Source of the DNA: Phaeotremella fagi
Taxonomy: Eukaryota; Basidiomycota; Tremellomycetes; Tremellales; Phaeotremellaceae
Assembly: GCA_001599715.1 (NCBI GenBank)
Contig: BCHU01000013.1
Coordinates: forward strand, 744,001-808,000
Direction: 5' to 3'
DNA length: 64,000 nucleotides
Position numbers and translations under genes: made by a program. Below are positions 11,111-26,236 of the stretch, piece by piece (within the stretch, counting starts at the first letter, position 1; each line of letters begins with the position of its first letter). The notes beneath the pieces were generated by a model. The model ran no database searches. It saw only the letters and a program-made list of their open reading frames with translations, and was not told the origin of the DNA.

Positions 11111-12169
11111 ATGAGTCTCCGATCAAAGATCCTAACAAACGCATTGCCGCTCCTACCAAAACATTCCTTCACTCGCCTAACCCTGTCGAAAGCATTAGAT
11201 TCCTTACCAGATAAAAATCAAGCCAACACCTCATCAACGGTGATAGACACTTTATTCGGTAACACTGAGATCTCAGCTGGGAAATCGTTACTGGAAGCAT
11301 GGACCGAGAGGGGATTGGAATCCATGTCGTCGAACCCTGATGATTCTGACTCGAAGGATGTGTTACCAATTTTGAGGAAGAGGTTGGAATGGTCTTCCAA
11401 GATTAATGATCATCTAGTCGAGGTCTGTAAATCTCGACATCCATCCCAGAGCTCTCATCTAAAACTAATAATTCGATATCTATAGGCATACGCTCTCCTC
11501 TCAACACCAGAATCGACATTCTCCATCCCCAACCCCTTCCCAAAATCAATCATGTCCAACCGCATCATCCCTGAATTATATCAACCAAACTCCAACCAAT
11601 GGAAGGGATTGGACGATATCGACACCAGAGAAACCTTGGATCGAATACCGTTATTGAAATTGAACCCGATGGGTGTTTTCAGTTATGCATGGAGGATAGC
11701 TGATCAAGCGATCTCGTTGAGTGAAAGTAGCAAGATCGAGGTTGGGATAATGAACGAACCTGTTGGACCTGGGGTATGTCTATCCCAAGGTTATTCAACT
11801 CAATCGATTAATTGACTGCTGACTGCATCGATTCAGCCTGAATGGTATACCTCCAGAATGTCTCTATCTCTAATTTACCTGACAGCTGGTATGTCCACCA
11901 TTCTCTCAAAATTAACAACAACTACCATTAAATCGTTAACGAAAACCACAGAATCACATCTTCTTCAACCCTACCCCCAAACACAACCAACTGCCAATCC
12001 AAATCTACATTTACCAGCCGCCCTAAACTCCCTAGAAAAGAACTTGAAAAGATCCCAAAACCTAGAAAAATCTATCAAAAATCTCGAAAACGATTTAGGA
12101 GGTTTGATGAGAATATTTGAATTTGGTGAGAAACAGTTCAAGGGATATATAAGATCTCGTGGTTGGTAA
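11111..12169 (+). CDS. COQ9: Ubiquinone biosynthesis protein COQ9-like
   Basis: Three exons, 11111-11422, 11486-11773 and 11837-12169, all phase 0, encode 310 residues. COQ9 is a lipid-binding TetR-like protein that presents intermediates to the COQ7 hydroxylase on the inner mitochondrial membrane. The N-terminal ILTNALPLLPKHSFTRLTLS fits the family's opening helix-turn-helix. The C-terminal FSYAWRIADQA...GPEWYTSRMSLSLIYLTAG fits the conserved block (human form is AGDRSTDFNWYTKR then AAVY). The hydrophobic AGMSTIL and the final amphipathic stretch (FEFGEKQFKGYIRSRGW) match the membrane-binding helix. Divergence from model COQ9 proteins is large, hence the moderate confidence. Confidence 0.72.
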
Positions 12170-12337
12170 AGGATGGGATTGCATGGTGTCAATTATCGAT
12201 AGAGAGAATAAAACCTAGGTATGGAGAAGAAATAGGAAATAATAAATACAACGTTGGTTTGATTGAGAGTTGAAATGCTAGGAATCGGGGACAGAACACA
12301 ACTAATACCAAGTAACTTTGAAACAACACCATTCGAA

Positions 12338-15339
<3,002 letters not shown>

Positions 15340-15811
15340 TGGAGTGGGGTGGTAAGAGTAGAAGTAATATAAATGTAATATGTAATAGATGTAGTTGCCG
15401 TTGTTTACTTAAAAGCAGTCACGTTGAATTCAAATTAATCAGTCACTGATTATTATTTTATATTTAATTTCATTTAATCCCAATGTATTTCTTACCCATA
15501 TATCCATCCCCTCCAAGCATACCAGTACACTTTACATAGATGTTACACAAAATACATAGCCATAGCTAGAATCCAAGTTGTCTTGAATCAAAAAGCAAAA
15601 GCAAAAGCAAAAGCAAAAGCAAAGCAAGCAAACGAGCGAAAAAGGTTAAAATGCAAGTAAAGGAAATCGAGATTATCTGTTGAAAACATTGAAGATATGA
15701 AAAGTGGTTTATGATAATGTAAATGTTAATGTTAATACTAGTTATATATGATATGAAGGATGTTGGATATGAAAGCTTTATTGAGATATAAAAAAAAAAA
15801 ATGAACGATAA
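15340..15811. other. Intergenic between two minus-strand kinases
   Basis: About 470 bp forming the 3' side of the Ksp1-like kinase and the promoter of the Polo kinase. It contains the AAAAGC repeat listed separately and an A-run at 15790-15800. No gene is seen. Confidence 0.4.
15591..15629. repeat. (AAAAGC)n hexanucleotide microsatellite
   Basis: Five exact AAAAGC units (15591-15620) are followed by shortening AAAGC and AAGC units. Such tracts commonly vary in length between strains. It is not in coding sequence. Confidence 0.9.
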
Positions 15812-18800
15812 CTAATCTTTACCCTTGGTTTTCAAACCTGATAACATTTTCGCTAAACTCTGAATCTGACCTTTTAATTTAGGTTTGTTAGGTGAACCAA
15901 CTGTAGTTCCAGTTCCTGGAATAGTAATCCCATGACCATGACCATGACCGTTTGATAAAGTAGATTCCGAATTGGTAGTATAAGTGATAGTCGATGAACT
16001 TTCTTCAGAAGATAAAATCGGTCTGGCAGGTTTCGATTCCGATTGCGTATTCGTACTGGGTAAAGATAAATCCACCACTGTAGGTTTAGATTCGTCGTCG
16101 TTTTCGTTTTCGAAGGAATCGAAACCATAACCGACTTCATCAATGATCGGTCCCAAAGGTCTAGAAGAATGTGAGAGGTTCGAACGAGGTTGTCGATTAA
16201 CATTGGTCACATTAACGTTAACCATATTATTGTTGTTGCTGTTAACGATTCTGTTATTAACTGGACCACCTAAATGAGTATAATCAGGTCGTTTACCGAA
16301 CGAACCCATCGTATCGAAAGAACCAGTGATAGCAGCCGCAGCCAGAGCAGCCTGTCTAGCACGAGAAGTCGATTCGTTCTTCTTTCGAACTTGATTCTGA
16401 TTGTTAACCTCCCGACCTCGACTATCATCCACGACCCCAGTCTTGGCCGTAACGCTAACATGAGGTCTAGCAGGTTTCCTCCAATCATCATCATCAGGTC
16501 CACCACCTCCACTACTACTCGTAGCACTAGAAATCGGATCGAACGAACTCAAAGCACTCGAAAATCCAGAAGAAGCAGTTGCAGTATGTTTGAGATTAGG
16601 TTTCGAATATCCACCGAAATCCTTATGACTGTTAGCGATCGAGCTAGAATTCGAACCTTGTTGTAATTTAGCCGGTGCACTCCAATTACCACCAGAAGCG
16701 TCATCCCGTTCATTGACTCTTCTAGCCAAAGCAGCAAGTTCAGGGTTACCATGTGAGAGTTTCATCAAATCTTTCCATTTCGATTTCTTGGCCGCAGCAG
16801 CTTGAGCTGGTGTAGTTCCTAACGGCGGGAAATCTTCTATCCTGGTAGCGTCAAAGACAGGTGATGAAACTTTTGATAAATCCCTTGCTAAGCTTTGTGA
16901 AGCTTTAGCTAATTCCGCTAACAACGCATCACGCTCTTCTTGTGTCGGTTTGTCGATAGCTGCAGCAGCTAAAGCAGCTTGAGCTGCTTTCCCCTTTCTA
17001 ACACCTCTCTTACGTCGTTTCGTAGTTGACAATGAACGTGTGTCGTCGTCGTTATCGGCGTCATGTCCATGTCCAATTCGTGATCCATCATCGTGGGACT
17101 CGATCGGTTCAGGTGAAGTGAATTCACTTCGATCAGCCGGGGTCGAATGATCATCATAAGTTGAGGCAGATTTCAATTCGTCCTTGTACAATTCTGGTGT
17201 AGGTAGGATTGAACTGTTGCTTAGATCTGGAACGTGTTGATGTTGATGCTGATGTTGAAGCTGAGATGGTGGAGGTAAAGATGATAAACCAGATAAAGGA
17301 GCTGAAGAAGTCAAAGCCGAAGTCCAAGAAGCCTTCCTTTCCGTAGCCTTAACTTCCACAGGTGATTTAATGAACAGGGATTTATCACCGTTACCATTTG
17401 GAACCACACCTTTAGTCTCCAATCTCGCAACCTTCATAGCCTGAATAGCCCTTCGACCACCAATCATATCCGGCAAGCTCTTTATCCAGATCCCCAATTG
17501 TCTAGCTGAAGTCCTAGCTTCGACATCGATACAAAGAACATGATCAGCTAGATAACCAGCAACTTCTTTCCCGATTCCTGTGAATTTCGTTAAAAGAAAT
17601 CCAACAGGATCTTGGAGGAAATTATCAAAATTTATATCACCGGGTGTAGGATCTTTCCAGGGATTACGATGGAAAAGCATGTTGATGAGCACGATACCGA
17701 GTGACCAAACATCAGCTGGAGCAGGACAGTAAGATGGACCAAGGTTGTTTCGACATTCTAAAAACGGTTTGTCAATATTGAACGAAAACACGTGTACGTC
17801 GCAAAATAGACCTACCATACGACATGTAAGGTTTACTACCACATTCGACATCCCCACTTTCTTCTTCCGTAGTAGCCAAACCGAAATCAGTCAATTTGAC
17901 AATAACCTTTCTTTTCGCCTGAGGACCGAAATCAAGAGCACCCCCGTTCGTATTCCCAATCCCATTCCCGTTGCCAAAATTGATATCGTTCTCATCACCT
18001 TCAGCAGCCGCCTCCAATTCGACTGAATCGCAACAAATGAAATTTTCAGGTTTGATATCACGATGACTGACACCTGCGTCATGACAAACGGCGACGGCTT
18101 CGCACATCTGAGAAAACATGGAAGCTATCAATCGAAGTCTTCGTGAAGTGAGTAAAGTGTTGGCGGAGAATGCTGAGAGTAAACTTGGTGTTGGTGGGGT
18201 TTGGGATGGTGTCATGTGGTGACCATGATGACTGCCGTTGTGGTGAGCGAAAAGGAGTGAAGCGGGTGAAGCTGAATAATTGGGTGAGAAGGCTGTACTG
18301 GGTGAATGGGAGAAGGAGGAGGAAAGTGGTTGAATGATACTAGGGAACATCTGGGATGATGAGAAGGGGATGGAGGATGATGACATTTTGGACGAAGATA
18401 GTAATAGCGCAGATCTTTCTTCGTGTAGTTGTGCAGCGACAGTTGGTGGAGATGCGTCACGAGATTTCTCAAGCCAATAGAATCTAAGCAAGCGAGTGAG
18501 CTATGTATCAAAAATAGACAGAACCTGAAATAAGACCTACAAATCCTCTCCCGGACAAAGTTCCAACATGAGAAACAACCATTTCTTAGTCTGCAAAGTT
18601 TGATGAAGCGTGACGATGTTCGTATGGATAGGTAAAGAAAGATGAATCGTAGCTTCGAACAATTGAGTTTCAAGATTTTCCTCTTCCAAATCCTGTTTAC
18701 TTAAACATTTAAGGGCTAACACAAATCAACAACTGTTCAATGTAAAATTGAAAGATGAACGTACCATATTCCCTCTTCCTTCCACCTCTCTCCTTGACAA

Positions 18801-20007
18801 GATAAACGACAGCATAAGAACCTGAACCCAACTGTCTAACTACCTCATAACTCTTCTTAACATTAACATTCTGATTCAAGCCCCCCGATCCACGTCCGAC
18901 ACCAGCTTCACTACCACCCCGTCGTAAAGGCATACCAACCTGATCACCGTTCTCACTAATAGTCAATCTCCCCACAGCAGGAACGATAATCTCATTCTGA
19001 AATTCTAGACCTTCACCAAAAATCATCCCAGGTTTGAAAACGTCATCAACGATTCTTGAAGCTTCAGAAACTCCTGACCAAGTTTTCTTGACGTTGTCAT
19101 CGTCTTCGTTGTCGTTATTCGAATCGTGATCGAGAGAATTATCGATACCTGAATGTTCAATTTCGTTGTCGTTCTCCAATTGATTGTCGTATTGACGATG
19201 ATCATCGTCATGTAACAATAAACCACCAACTGGAGACCAATCGTCCATCTCCTCAACACCAGGTGCGGAAGGTGCCCAATCCATCATCTGAACCATAACT
19301 TCTCTACCATTTTTAGTGATACCATTACCAGAACCATCACCGCGGGGTGTGTTACCTTTAGAAGATCTGTTGGGTGTCCCCTGTCCACTGGAATTGTTAC
19401 CAGGCGGTAAAGCTGAAGAAGAACCTCTTGGAGTGTTAGATCTCGATCTTGAACTCAACGATATAGAAACTATAGCAGCTGAATTACGTCTTGATCTTGG
19501 TGGGCCTTCAAAAAATCCATTCGCTCCTCGAGGTGACGAAGGGAATTGTCCAAGTCGAGGTGAAGCCGTTGATTCATTGTTGTTTCCGTTGGTATTACCG
19601 GATGTTGCAAATTGGAAACTACTCTCAACAGGTGTCGTGAGTTGTGGACTTAATCTAGCTTTTCGATAGGCAGCGGTGTTCAAAGTCATGAGTGAGGTTG
19701 ACGATAGATTTGGTGAAATTAAATTCCCGTTGGAATTAGATGGTAAGATCGTGTGACTTGAGGCTGGTGATAAGTTGAATCCAGTAACTACATTTGTTCT
19801 GAAACCGTTATTATTACTGTTATCATAATCGAAACCTAAAGCCTGATTTGACGAGATACTAGGTAAACGAGAAGGAGTAACTCTATTCGAACGAGGTGAA
19901 GAAGGTCCAGGGACTTGTATCCTCTTTGGTGAAGGTGAGGTATTGTTGATGTTGTTGTTACCAGATTGAGGTAAAGGATAAAAAGACGGTGTGGTGGGGT
20001 TCATCAT
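15812..20007 (-). CDS. Ran1/Ksp1-like serine/threonine kinase with long N- and C-terminal tails
   Basis: The N-terminal ~400 residues, from MMNPTTPSFYPLPQSG, are Ser/Asn/Gly-rich and low complexity. The kinase domain follows: SYEVVRQLGSGSYAVVYLVK, ALKCLSKQDLEEE, HTNIVTLHQTLQTKKWLFLM, LELCPGEDLFYWLE, SHRDIKPENF, LTDFGLAT, CGSKPYMSYECRNN and PADVWSLGIVLINMLFHRNP. A ~110-residue Ser/His-rich insert sits between the hinge and the HRD motif. The C-terminal ~500 residues are low complexity with poly-Ala, Asn and Gly-His runs. Introns interrupt the ALK region (near 18721-18763), LF/YWLE (near 18481-18537) and SYE/CRNN (near 17761-17815). The Ran1/Ksp1 relatives control nutrient-dependent growth and filamentation; placement within that group is by motif only. 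Confidence 0.82.
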
Positions 20008-21519
20008 AAAGACGTGGAAGAAAGATAAAGGAGGATGGGGATGTGTGTGGGTGTTGTGGAGGGGATGAACGAAAAGAGCCGAGATTGCTCTATTCGTTCC
20101 CCTGCTACTATCTAGTTGAGTAATGTATGGTCACGTCCGTAGTTGGGTATCAAACCACACCAATATGAAAATGGTGCGGGGAAATAAATGTATGAGAGAA
20201 AAAGAAAAAGAAAAACACCGGATTGGAAAAGTTGATTGTGTGTAAGACGGTGTATGAGTACCACCCAATCAATCCGGACTTTATTCGTTTGATTTGACTT
20301 TTTCGACAACCCAAACGAAGGCAGTGGAGTTACGAATTGGACCTTCGAACGATGATATGGATCTGTTGACCGCCCAATCGAAAGAATATGCCAGAACAAA
20401 TCCCAATCCCAACAATTGTATTTTTCAAATCCAAATTCAAAGTCGAGTCAGAGGTCACTTTATCTTTTAACCGACCCAGACCCAATCGAAAACGACAACT
20501 CCTTTGATAACGACGTGGTGCGTGACGCAACGACTGCTGTGGAGTGAGAAGGAAGTTGGCTGAAGACGAATGAATACCTTTGAGCTATGATGTAAATGAA
20601 TGGATAGATAGTTGTTGTCAAGATTTTGTCTAGGTTGAAAGGTGACGCTAGTAGTTGTAAGATCAAGATGGATGATTAGTTGATCCGTGTGTGTCGGTCG
20701 TTGTGGGAGAAGAAAGGGGAAAGGTTTAATTTGAAGGTTGGAGATGAGGACTTTTCGGAGTTCGCTAATTGATTGATTGATGTCAAGAGTTCGGATTTAG
20801 TGGAGTGTGAGGGTGGTGGTGGGTTGGTGTAGGTGTGGGTGGCCGGGTGGGTGTGGGTGTGGGTATGAAGGGATAGAATAATATCGTTGTAGTTGTGGAT
20901 GTAGTCGTGGTTATAGCTCTCTAATTCTCCCTCTCCCATATGCTATTTAAACTCTAAATTTACAGCACCACATGGAATATACGTTGACTCAACACATTTA
21001 CCACATGGGTCGGTTCCATCATTTTATTACTACTTTGGGTAATAATGTAATAATCCAAGCGAGTGCAGTTTACTCGATGCATACAGCATACACCTTGAAG
21101 GTAACACTACCAACACTACTACCAACACCCACCCATGACCCACCACAACTATGACTCAACATTCAGCATGTATCCATATATATCTGTATGTATCCTAGCA
21201 TTCATTCAAACTCGCACTCGCAGTTATTCCAGCTCCTCTCGAAATTAGTGCGAAACTAGCGCATTAAACCGTCGTAATCTTTCAGTCACCAGTCTGATAT
21301 CTTGGCATCGTCAAGTAACAGATCGTGCCTACAAGTTCCCATCCCAGAAATTCACTATTTTAAAGATACATTTTCACCTAAAGTAATATACAAGATACAG
21401 TTAATCAACACTAAGTATACTAAGCACACGACCAAAAAAAGACAGAAAAATGAAAAAATTAAATGTCCAAACAACATAAAGTGAAAAAGCCCATCCCAAC
21501 TCTCCCACCACTACCACCG
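20008..21519. other. Long intergenic region upstream of the Ksp1-like kinase
   Basis: About 1.5 kb with no convincing gene. It holds a G-rich block (20806-20863), pyrimidine-rich sequence on the minus strand just upstream of the kinase, and A-rich sequence near 21430-21480 at the protease 3' end. Its length suggests an extended promoter or a long 5' leader for the kinase (inference). Confidence 0.4.
20837..20863 (+). other. Predicted G-quadruplex motif
   Basis: Five GGG runs at 20837-39, 20845-47, 20849-51, 20855-57 and 20861-63 have loops of 5, 1, 3 and 3 nt. This meets the usual G3+N1-7 rule. It lies ~830 bp upstream of the kinase start on the non-template-like strand; a role is inference. 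Confidence 0.6.
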
Positions 21520-24500
21520 CTAACCCAAAGATTCAGGTTCATCACTCAAAAACTTTGATCTAAAAATACCAGCAGGACTATGTCTTTCCGAACTACTTCC
21601 TCGTCTCTCTTTCCCCGTAGCCCCAGTACCGGTACCAGTACTTGGTAAAAGACTGGTTCCAGAGGTAGGACTAAGTTCAGGTATCAAAGTGAAGAAATCA
21701 GTTTGATTGATTGTATATCTATTCTGTTGATCGTTGTTGCCACCGTTGATGTTGGAAAGACTATTCCCGTTACGCATGAGAACATGTCTCGAAGGTGAAG
21801 GTGAAGGGAACGGTCCTGACATAGTCATCGATTTCGATGTATTCTTCGTATGAAGCGATTTATGTGAAGCACCATTTCCGCTAGGTAGATTTGAATAGAT
21901 AATCGAATTAGGTGAATTTTGATTAACCGATTCGTTCCTATAATGACCTGATGTTTGATGTCCATGTCCTTGACCAGGTGTAGAAGAGAAAGAAACTGAT
22001 CGAACATTATTCCTAATCGGTGACTCGTCCCTATCCCTATTCCTACCTCTCTCCTTAGTCGCCGACGACGATAGTCCAGAACCCAAAGGAACCATTTCTA
22101 AATGATCGTCCGAAATCAAATTTCCATGAACGGTACCAGATGTATGAGGAACGTTATCCAACGTAGCGCCAGGCCCGACTGAACTCGTTCTAACAGAATT
22201 CGAAGTTCCACTTTCAGTTCTTTCCATTCTTCCACTGATTCTGTTATCGTCTTCAGCGTACATTTCGGGTATATAACCTAATCTGATACTGTCGGTACCT
22301 TCAGTTCCGTTCGTAGTTCCAGTTTGTGACATCCAAGAATCTCCTTCGAAATCACTGAAACCTTCAACCATTGATTTCTGTCTGGCAGTCCCTTCATGTT
22401 TTTTAGATCTCAAACTCGTGATCGAATGATCAGATTTATGTCTACCTGACGTTGGTCTACCATACGCATCGTAGTTTTGACGATCAGTTGACAGAGAAGC
22501 GTATTTTCTTCTGTACCAGAACCACCATAGACACAACGCTCCAGCTGCAACGATGAAAAATCCAATGACCGCTATAGCAGCTATTATACCAGCTGAAAGT
22601 CCTGATTGACCTGTAGATGAAGATGAAGTTTGTGGTGACGGCGATGCAGCTACAGTTCCAGGATTAGCGGCTTGTTGAGCAGAAGATACGGTAGACAACG
22701 ATTGTCGAAGTGTCCGAACAGCGTAGAAATCCTGTGAAGCTATTGAGGCATTGATCAATGAGACCATTCCAACTGTAGGTTGCCATGTGGTAGACTTTGT
22801 AACATCCGGGTATTGGAAGATTGAATAGACGTTCTTTAGGAATGAACTACCCAAAACACTAACGATGAATCAGTACTTGTTTTGAGTGTATCACCTACAA
22901 ATCACCAGTATTCCCAAGAGTGCTAGAATACTGAAGAGCACCGATACAAGTCGTCTGACTGGGATCAGATGGATCAGCCCAAGACATATCAAGTGGATGA
23001 ACGGGATATTTAACACCACCAATGGTGAAAGTGAGTGTAAGAGGGGTAGTACAAGGGAAACGATCTAGAATTGATTAGTCAAAACTTAAGACTAACCCGG
23101 CACAACCACTCACAATACCCATCTGAACTCATACTAATTCCAGCAGCTGCATAAATAGCATCCAGATAAGGTCGATAACCAACTAAAATCTGTACACCTC
23201 CCGAATCCAAAACGGCCAAAGGTGAATTTTTTTGAGTATCAACTTGACTAGCACCAAGGGTAACAGATTTGTTACTAACACCGACACCGTTCTGAGGATC
23301 ACTGAAAGTCGAAACGGAGATAGATTGAATTTGAACTCTCCAATGGAGATAACCAGTAGCACCCAAAGAAGGTTGAGCGATGATGGGGACGTAGGTAGGT
23401 GAACATGGTGAAGGACAATAGAGTGATGAAATACTTCCGATACCTAGAGTTGAACTTGTTCTGACATCTTCACGACGGGCTAACGAAAGTGAAAACAATC
23501 TTTGGGAAGGTGCTGAAGTACCTGAACCGAATAGATTATCTAAGAAAGTCGCCCCATCAGGATCGGATGATGTTGTACCAGGAACTTTTTCTAGTATAAC
23601 TGAATTCGCCGGTAAAGCTAAGCCTAAAACACCTGAGAAATCACCACCACTGAGATCTTCACTAACGACCGTACTTGCGGAAACTATTTAAAAAGTCAGT
23701 CTAAACCTCCCAACAATTATTAACAACCACCCACTGAAAGCTTGATAACCAATACCAAAACTACCGATAGAAATCTCCTCCCAATAGATTTCACCACTAA
23801 CAGAACCGCCTTGATAAGTTAGATTAGCTGAAGCACCAGAATCCAATGAAGCTGATGAATTGAATAAAAAAGGTGCAGAAGAACATGACGACGAAATACA
23901 AAGGTCTGAAGCGATCCACTATAACATAGAGAATGTCAGTCGATCAAAAACTCTATACCATACGAAGAAAAACATACGAGATCAGAAGAACCTAAATCGA
24001 CTTGAAAATTACCAGTTTGAATAGAAACACCATCCCAATCGCTTTTACGTTTCCCCCAAGATCTTCTTGATTTAGTACTACCAGTTGATCCATGACCAAG
24101 AGCTAACGGGACACTATAAACAGCTTCCGTATCACTATCACCAGCCAATGTCAGATTCATAACGATCCCAGGGACATTGGAAGATTTAGCGGAAGAAGTA
24201 CCGGATGTTGTTTTCGTACTGTATTCCCATGGTTTGGAGATTGATGTTGAAGCGGTGGTGGGAGTTGAGGTTATGGATTTAGATTGTGATTGGGTTATTG
24301 AGGATGAAGAGGAGAATGACGAGGACGAGGTGGTTGGAAGAGATTGATTCGTGCTGGAACTTGGTCCAACAAATAGACCGGTAGATGATGAACTCGACGA
24401 TGAAATCGCTTGTCGCCGCAGTCGTCTAGCAGGGTTTATATCAACTCTTTTAATTTTGGATTGATGAGTCGGAGTCGATAACCTAGAAGGCCCCGCTTCA

Positions 24501-24532
24501 GGTTGAAAATCCAGTCCCAGTCCTAGTCTCAT
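21520..24532 (-). CDS. Membrane-anchored pepsin-like aspartic protease (family A1)
   Basis: Pepsin-fold blocks occur in order: GNFQVDLGSSDL (first catalytic Asp, with Leu where DTGSS is usual), SGGDFSGVLGLAL, LAVLDSGGVQILVGYRPYLD (second Asp), and the C-terminal loop CTTPLTLTFTIGGVKY...CIGALQYSS with GDLVLGSSFLKNVYSIFQYP. After the protease comes a Ser-rich stalk and one membrane helix, AGIIAAIAVIGFFIVAAGAL, followed by ~300 Ser/Gly-rich cytoplasmic residues. The ATG chosen (MRLGLGLDFQPEAG) gives no signal peptide. An acceptor-like TTCGTGCAG lies just upstream in frame, so a first exon with the signal sequence may exist beyond 24568. An ARRLRRQ site after the N-terminus could be a propeptide cleavage point. 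Confidence 0.8.
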
Positions 24533-26236
24533 GATGGCAGCTTCAGCTTCAGTTGATGAAAACTGCACGAAGAAAGGACCAAAGACGCGAAAGAAAGTGT
24601 GTATGTATTTTTAAATCAAAGAAGATATAATGTTCGTTGTCATTCTACTCTGATATCAAAGAGAGTGGGTACGCGAATTTGTAAGGTGGGTTGAGGGTGT
24701 GGGATTGTATAGGGTCGAAAGTCAATGTCCTTGTCCTCTAGAATGAAGGTTGTCGCCAATGCTGTGTAAAAATACACGATCAATTTTTGGTCGCAGGCAG
24801 CAGGTGACCTTTGGTTCAAAGTTATCCTTTTTTATTGGCGTTGTTTCCTTTTCTGATGGCCGTTGAACAAGAAAGTGTTGGGTGTAGTTGTTATTGATAC
24901 ACTTTTATATGAATATAATGTAATGAACTTAAAGAACAACAAAGAGAAAGGAAGAAACTTAAACTATAGGTCTTCCGGTCTCATGACTAGTAGTTAAGGT
25001 AGTAAGAGTAAGGTTAGCATTAAAAGGATATGCATATGCATACAACATATTACTCAATGTAGTAACTATCGAATCGTATCCTGAATATTCCGTGTCACCA
25101 TCCAAATACACTCTTACCCTCACAAGATTCACATCTCATCTGAGCGGTACTATCTATTCACGATCATCTAACAATCCCAACGTATACGTATACCTAGCCC
25201 AAAAGAGTGAGAAAACAAACCAAAAGAAAAAAGACCCCGACAAAACCAACACCAAACCCTGTACTTGATTTGTGGCGTTAGCGTTTGGCGTCTTCCAAAA
25301 AGGTGGATACTGTACTTGTACATCGCACAGCTTTCGTGATTTAATACCAATCCCAACTCCCAAGTTCCAGCACTGACTAAAGGTGTATAACCTCATATGT
25401 TCGTGTAGCTACTTGAAAGGATTTTGAAGTCCCCCTGGGAAAGGGGTGGTTCTTTTGGATGCTGTGTAAAACATATCCTATCCTTAGCTTTTGATTGGTA
25501 AAGTGGGGGAGGTGATGGAGTGATGATCTTCCGAATGATTCGATATTGGATAACGAGCCCCCCAACTCTTTATCACGTTGAAGAGGTGGTCTACCAAAGA
25601 ACACAGAATCGAACATCGTCCACTAAAGTCTCGTTTGTTGAGCTGGATATTATTCGAATCCTTCCTTGTACGAACAGAACGATTCCTCAATAAATACCTT
25701 CAATTGATAACTATATTATTTCGACTTTTTTTGTCCTACCATGTACATTATTCCAGTGATCACTCGATATTCAACGACAACTATTTCCCATGGTAGAAGC
25801 GGACATACTGTACGTCTGAGACGAATCTCATCGGTACAACAGCTGCAAGTCGTTTCCGTGACTTCTCATCAACCCTACCTTACTTCTACTCTTACTCCCC
25901 ATAAAGTCAGAATCAATGAAACGCCAGTCGTTCGGTCGTCAAAGGAGGGCTAAGTTGAGTGTGAATACAGTTTGAGATCATGCTCTGGAATCTGGGATTA
26001 AGACTTCGTTACCCACGAGGGGAAAGTCAAGAACTTCAACCCCTCATACTCTTTCGAGAGATTAAACAGATAAGTCTGACTGCTCCATGACATTCAAATA
26101 CAGTGTACCGCATATCGATAGTAACAAGAACACTTCATGGATCATCTTTACATGAGATCAAACCATCCTTCAGCAATGCATTATACGACGACCATCCACC
26201 GTACCAAAAAAAAAATAGCCTTCAGAACCCCAAACC
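24533..26236. other. 1.7-kb gap upstream of the aspartic protease
   Basis: No gene could be supported. Open frames near 25154-25396 and 25377-25616 (minus) and 25578-25953 (plus) are short, start weakly and lack family resemblance. The region may hold the protease promoter, a missing first exon, or the APN1 3' end. A poly-A run occurs near 26206-26216. Confidence 0.35.

Noticed and set aside
25377..25616. 79-residue open frame in the 1.7-kb gap
   Set aside because: No family resemblance and no leader-like context or introns; treated as chance.
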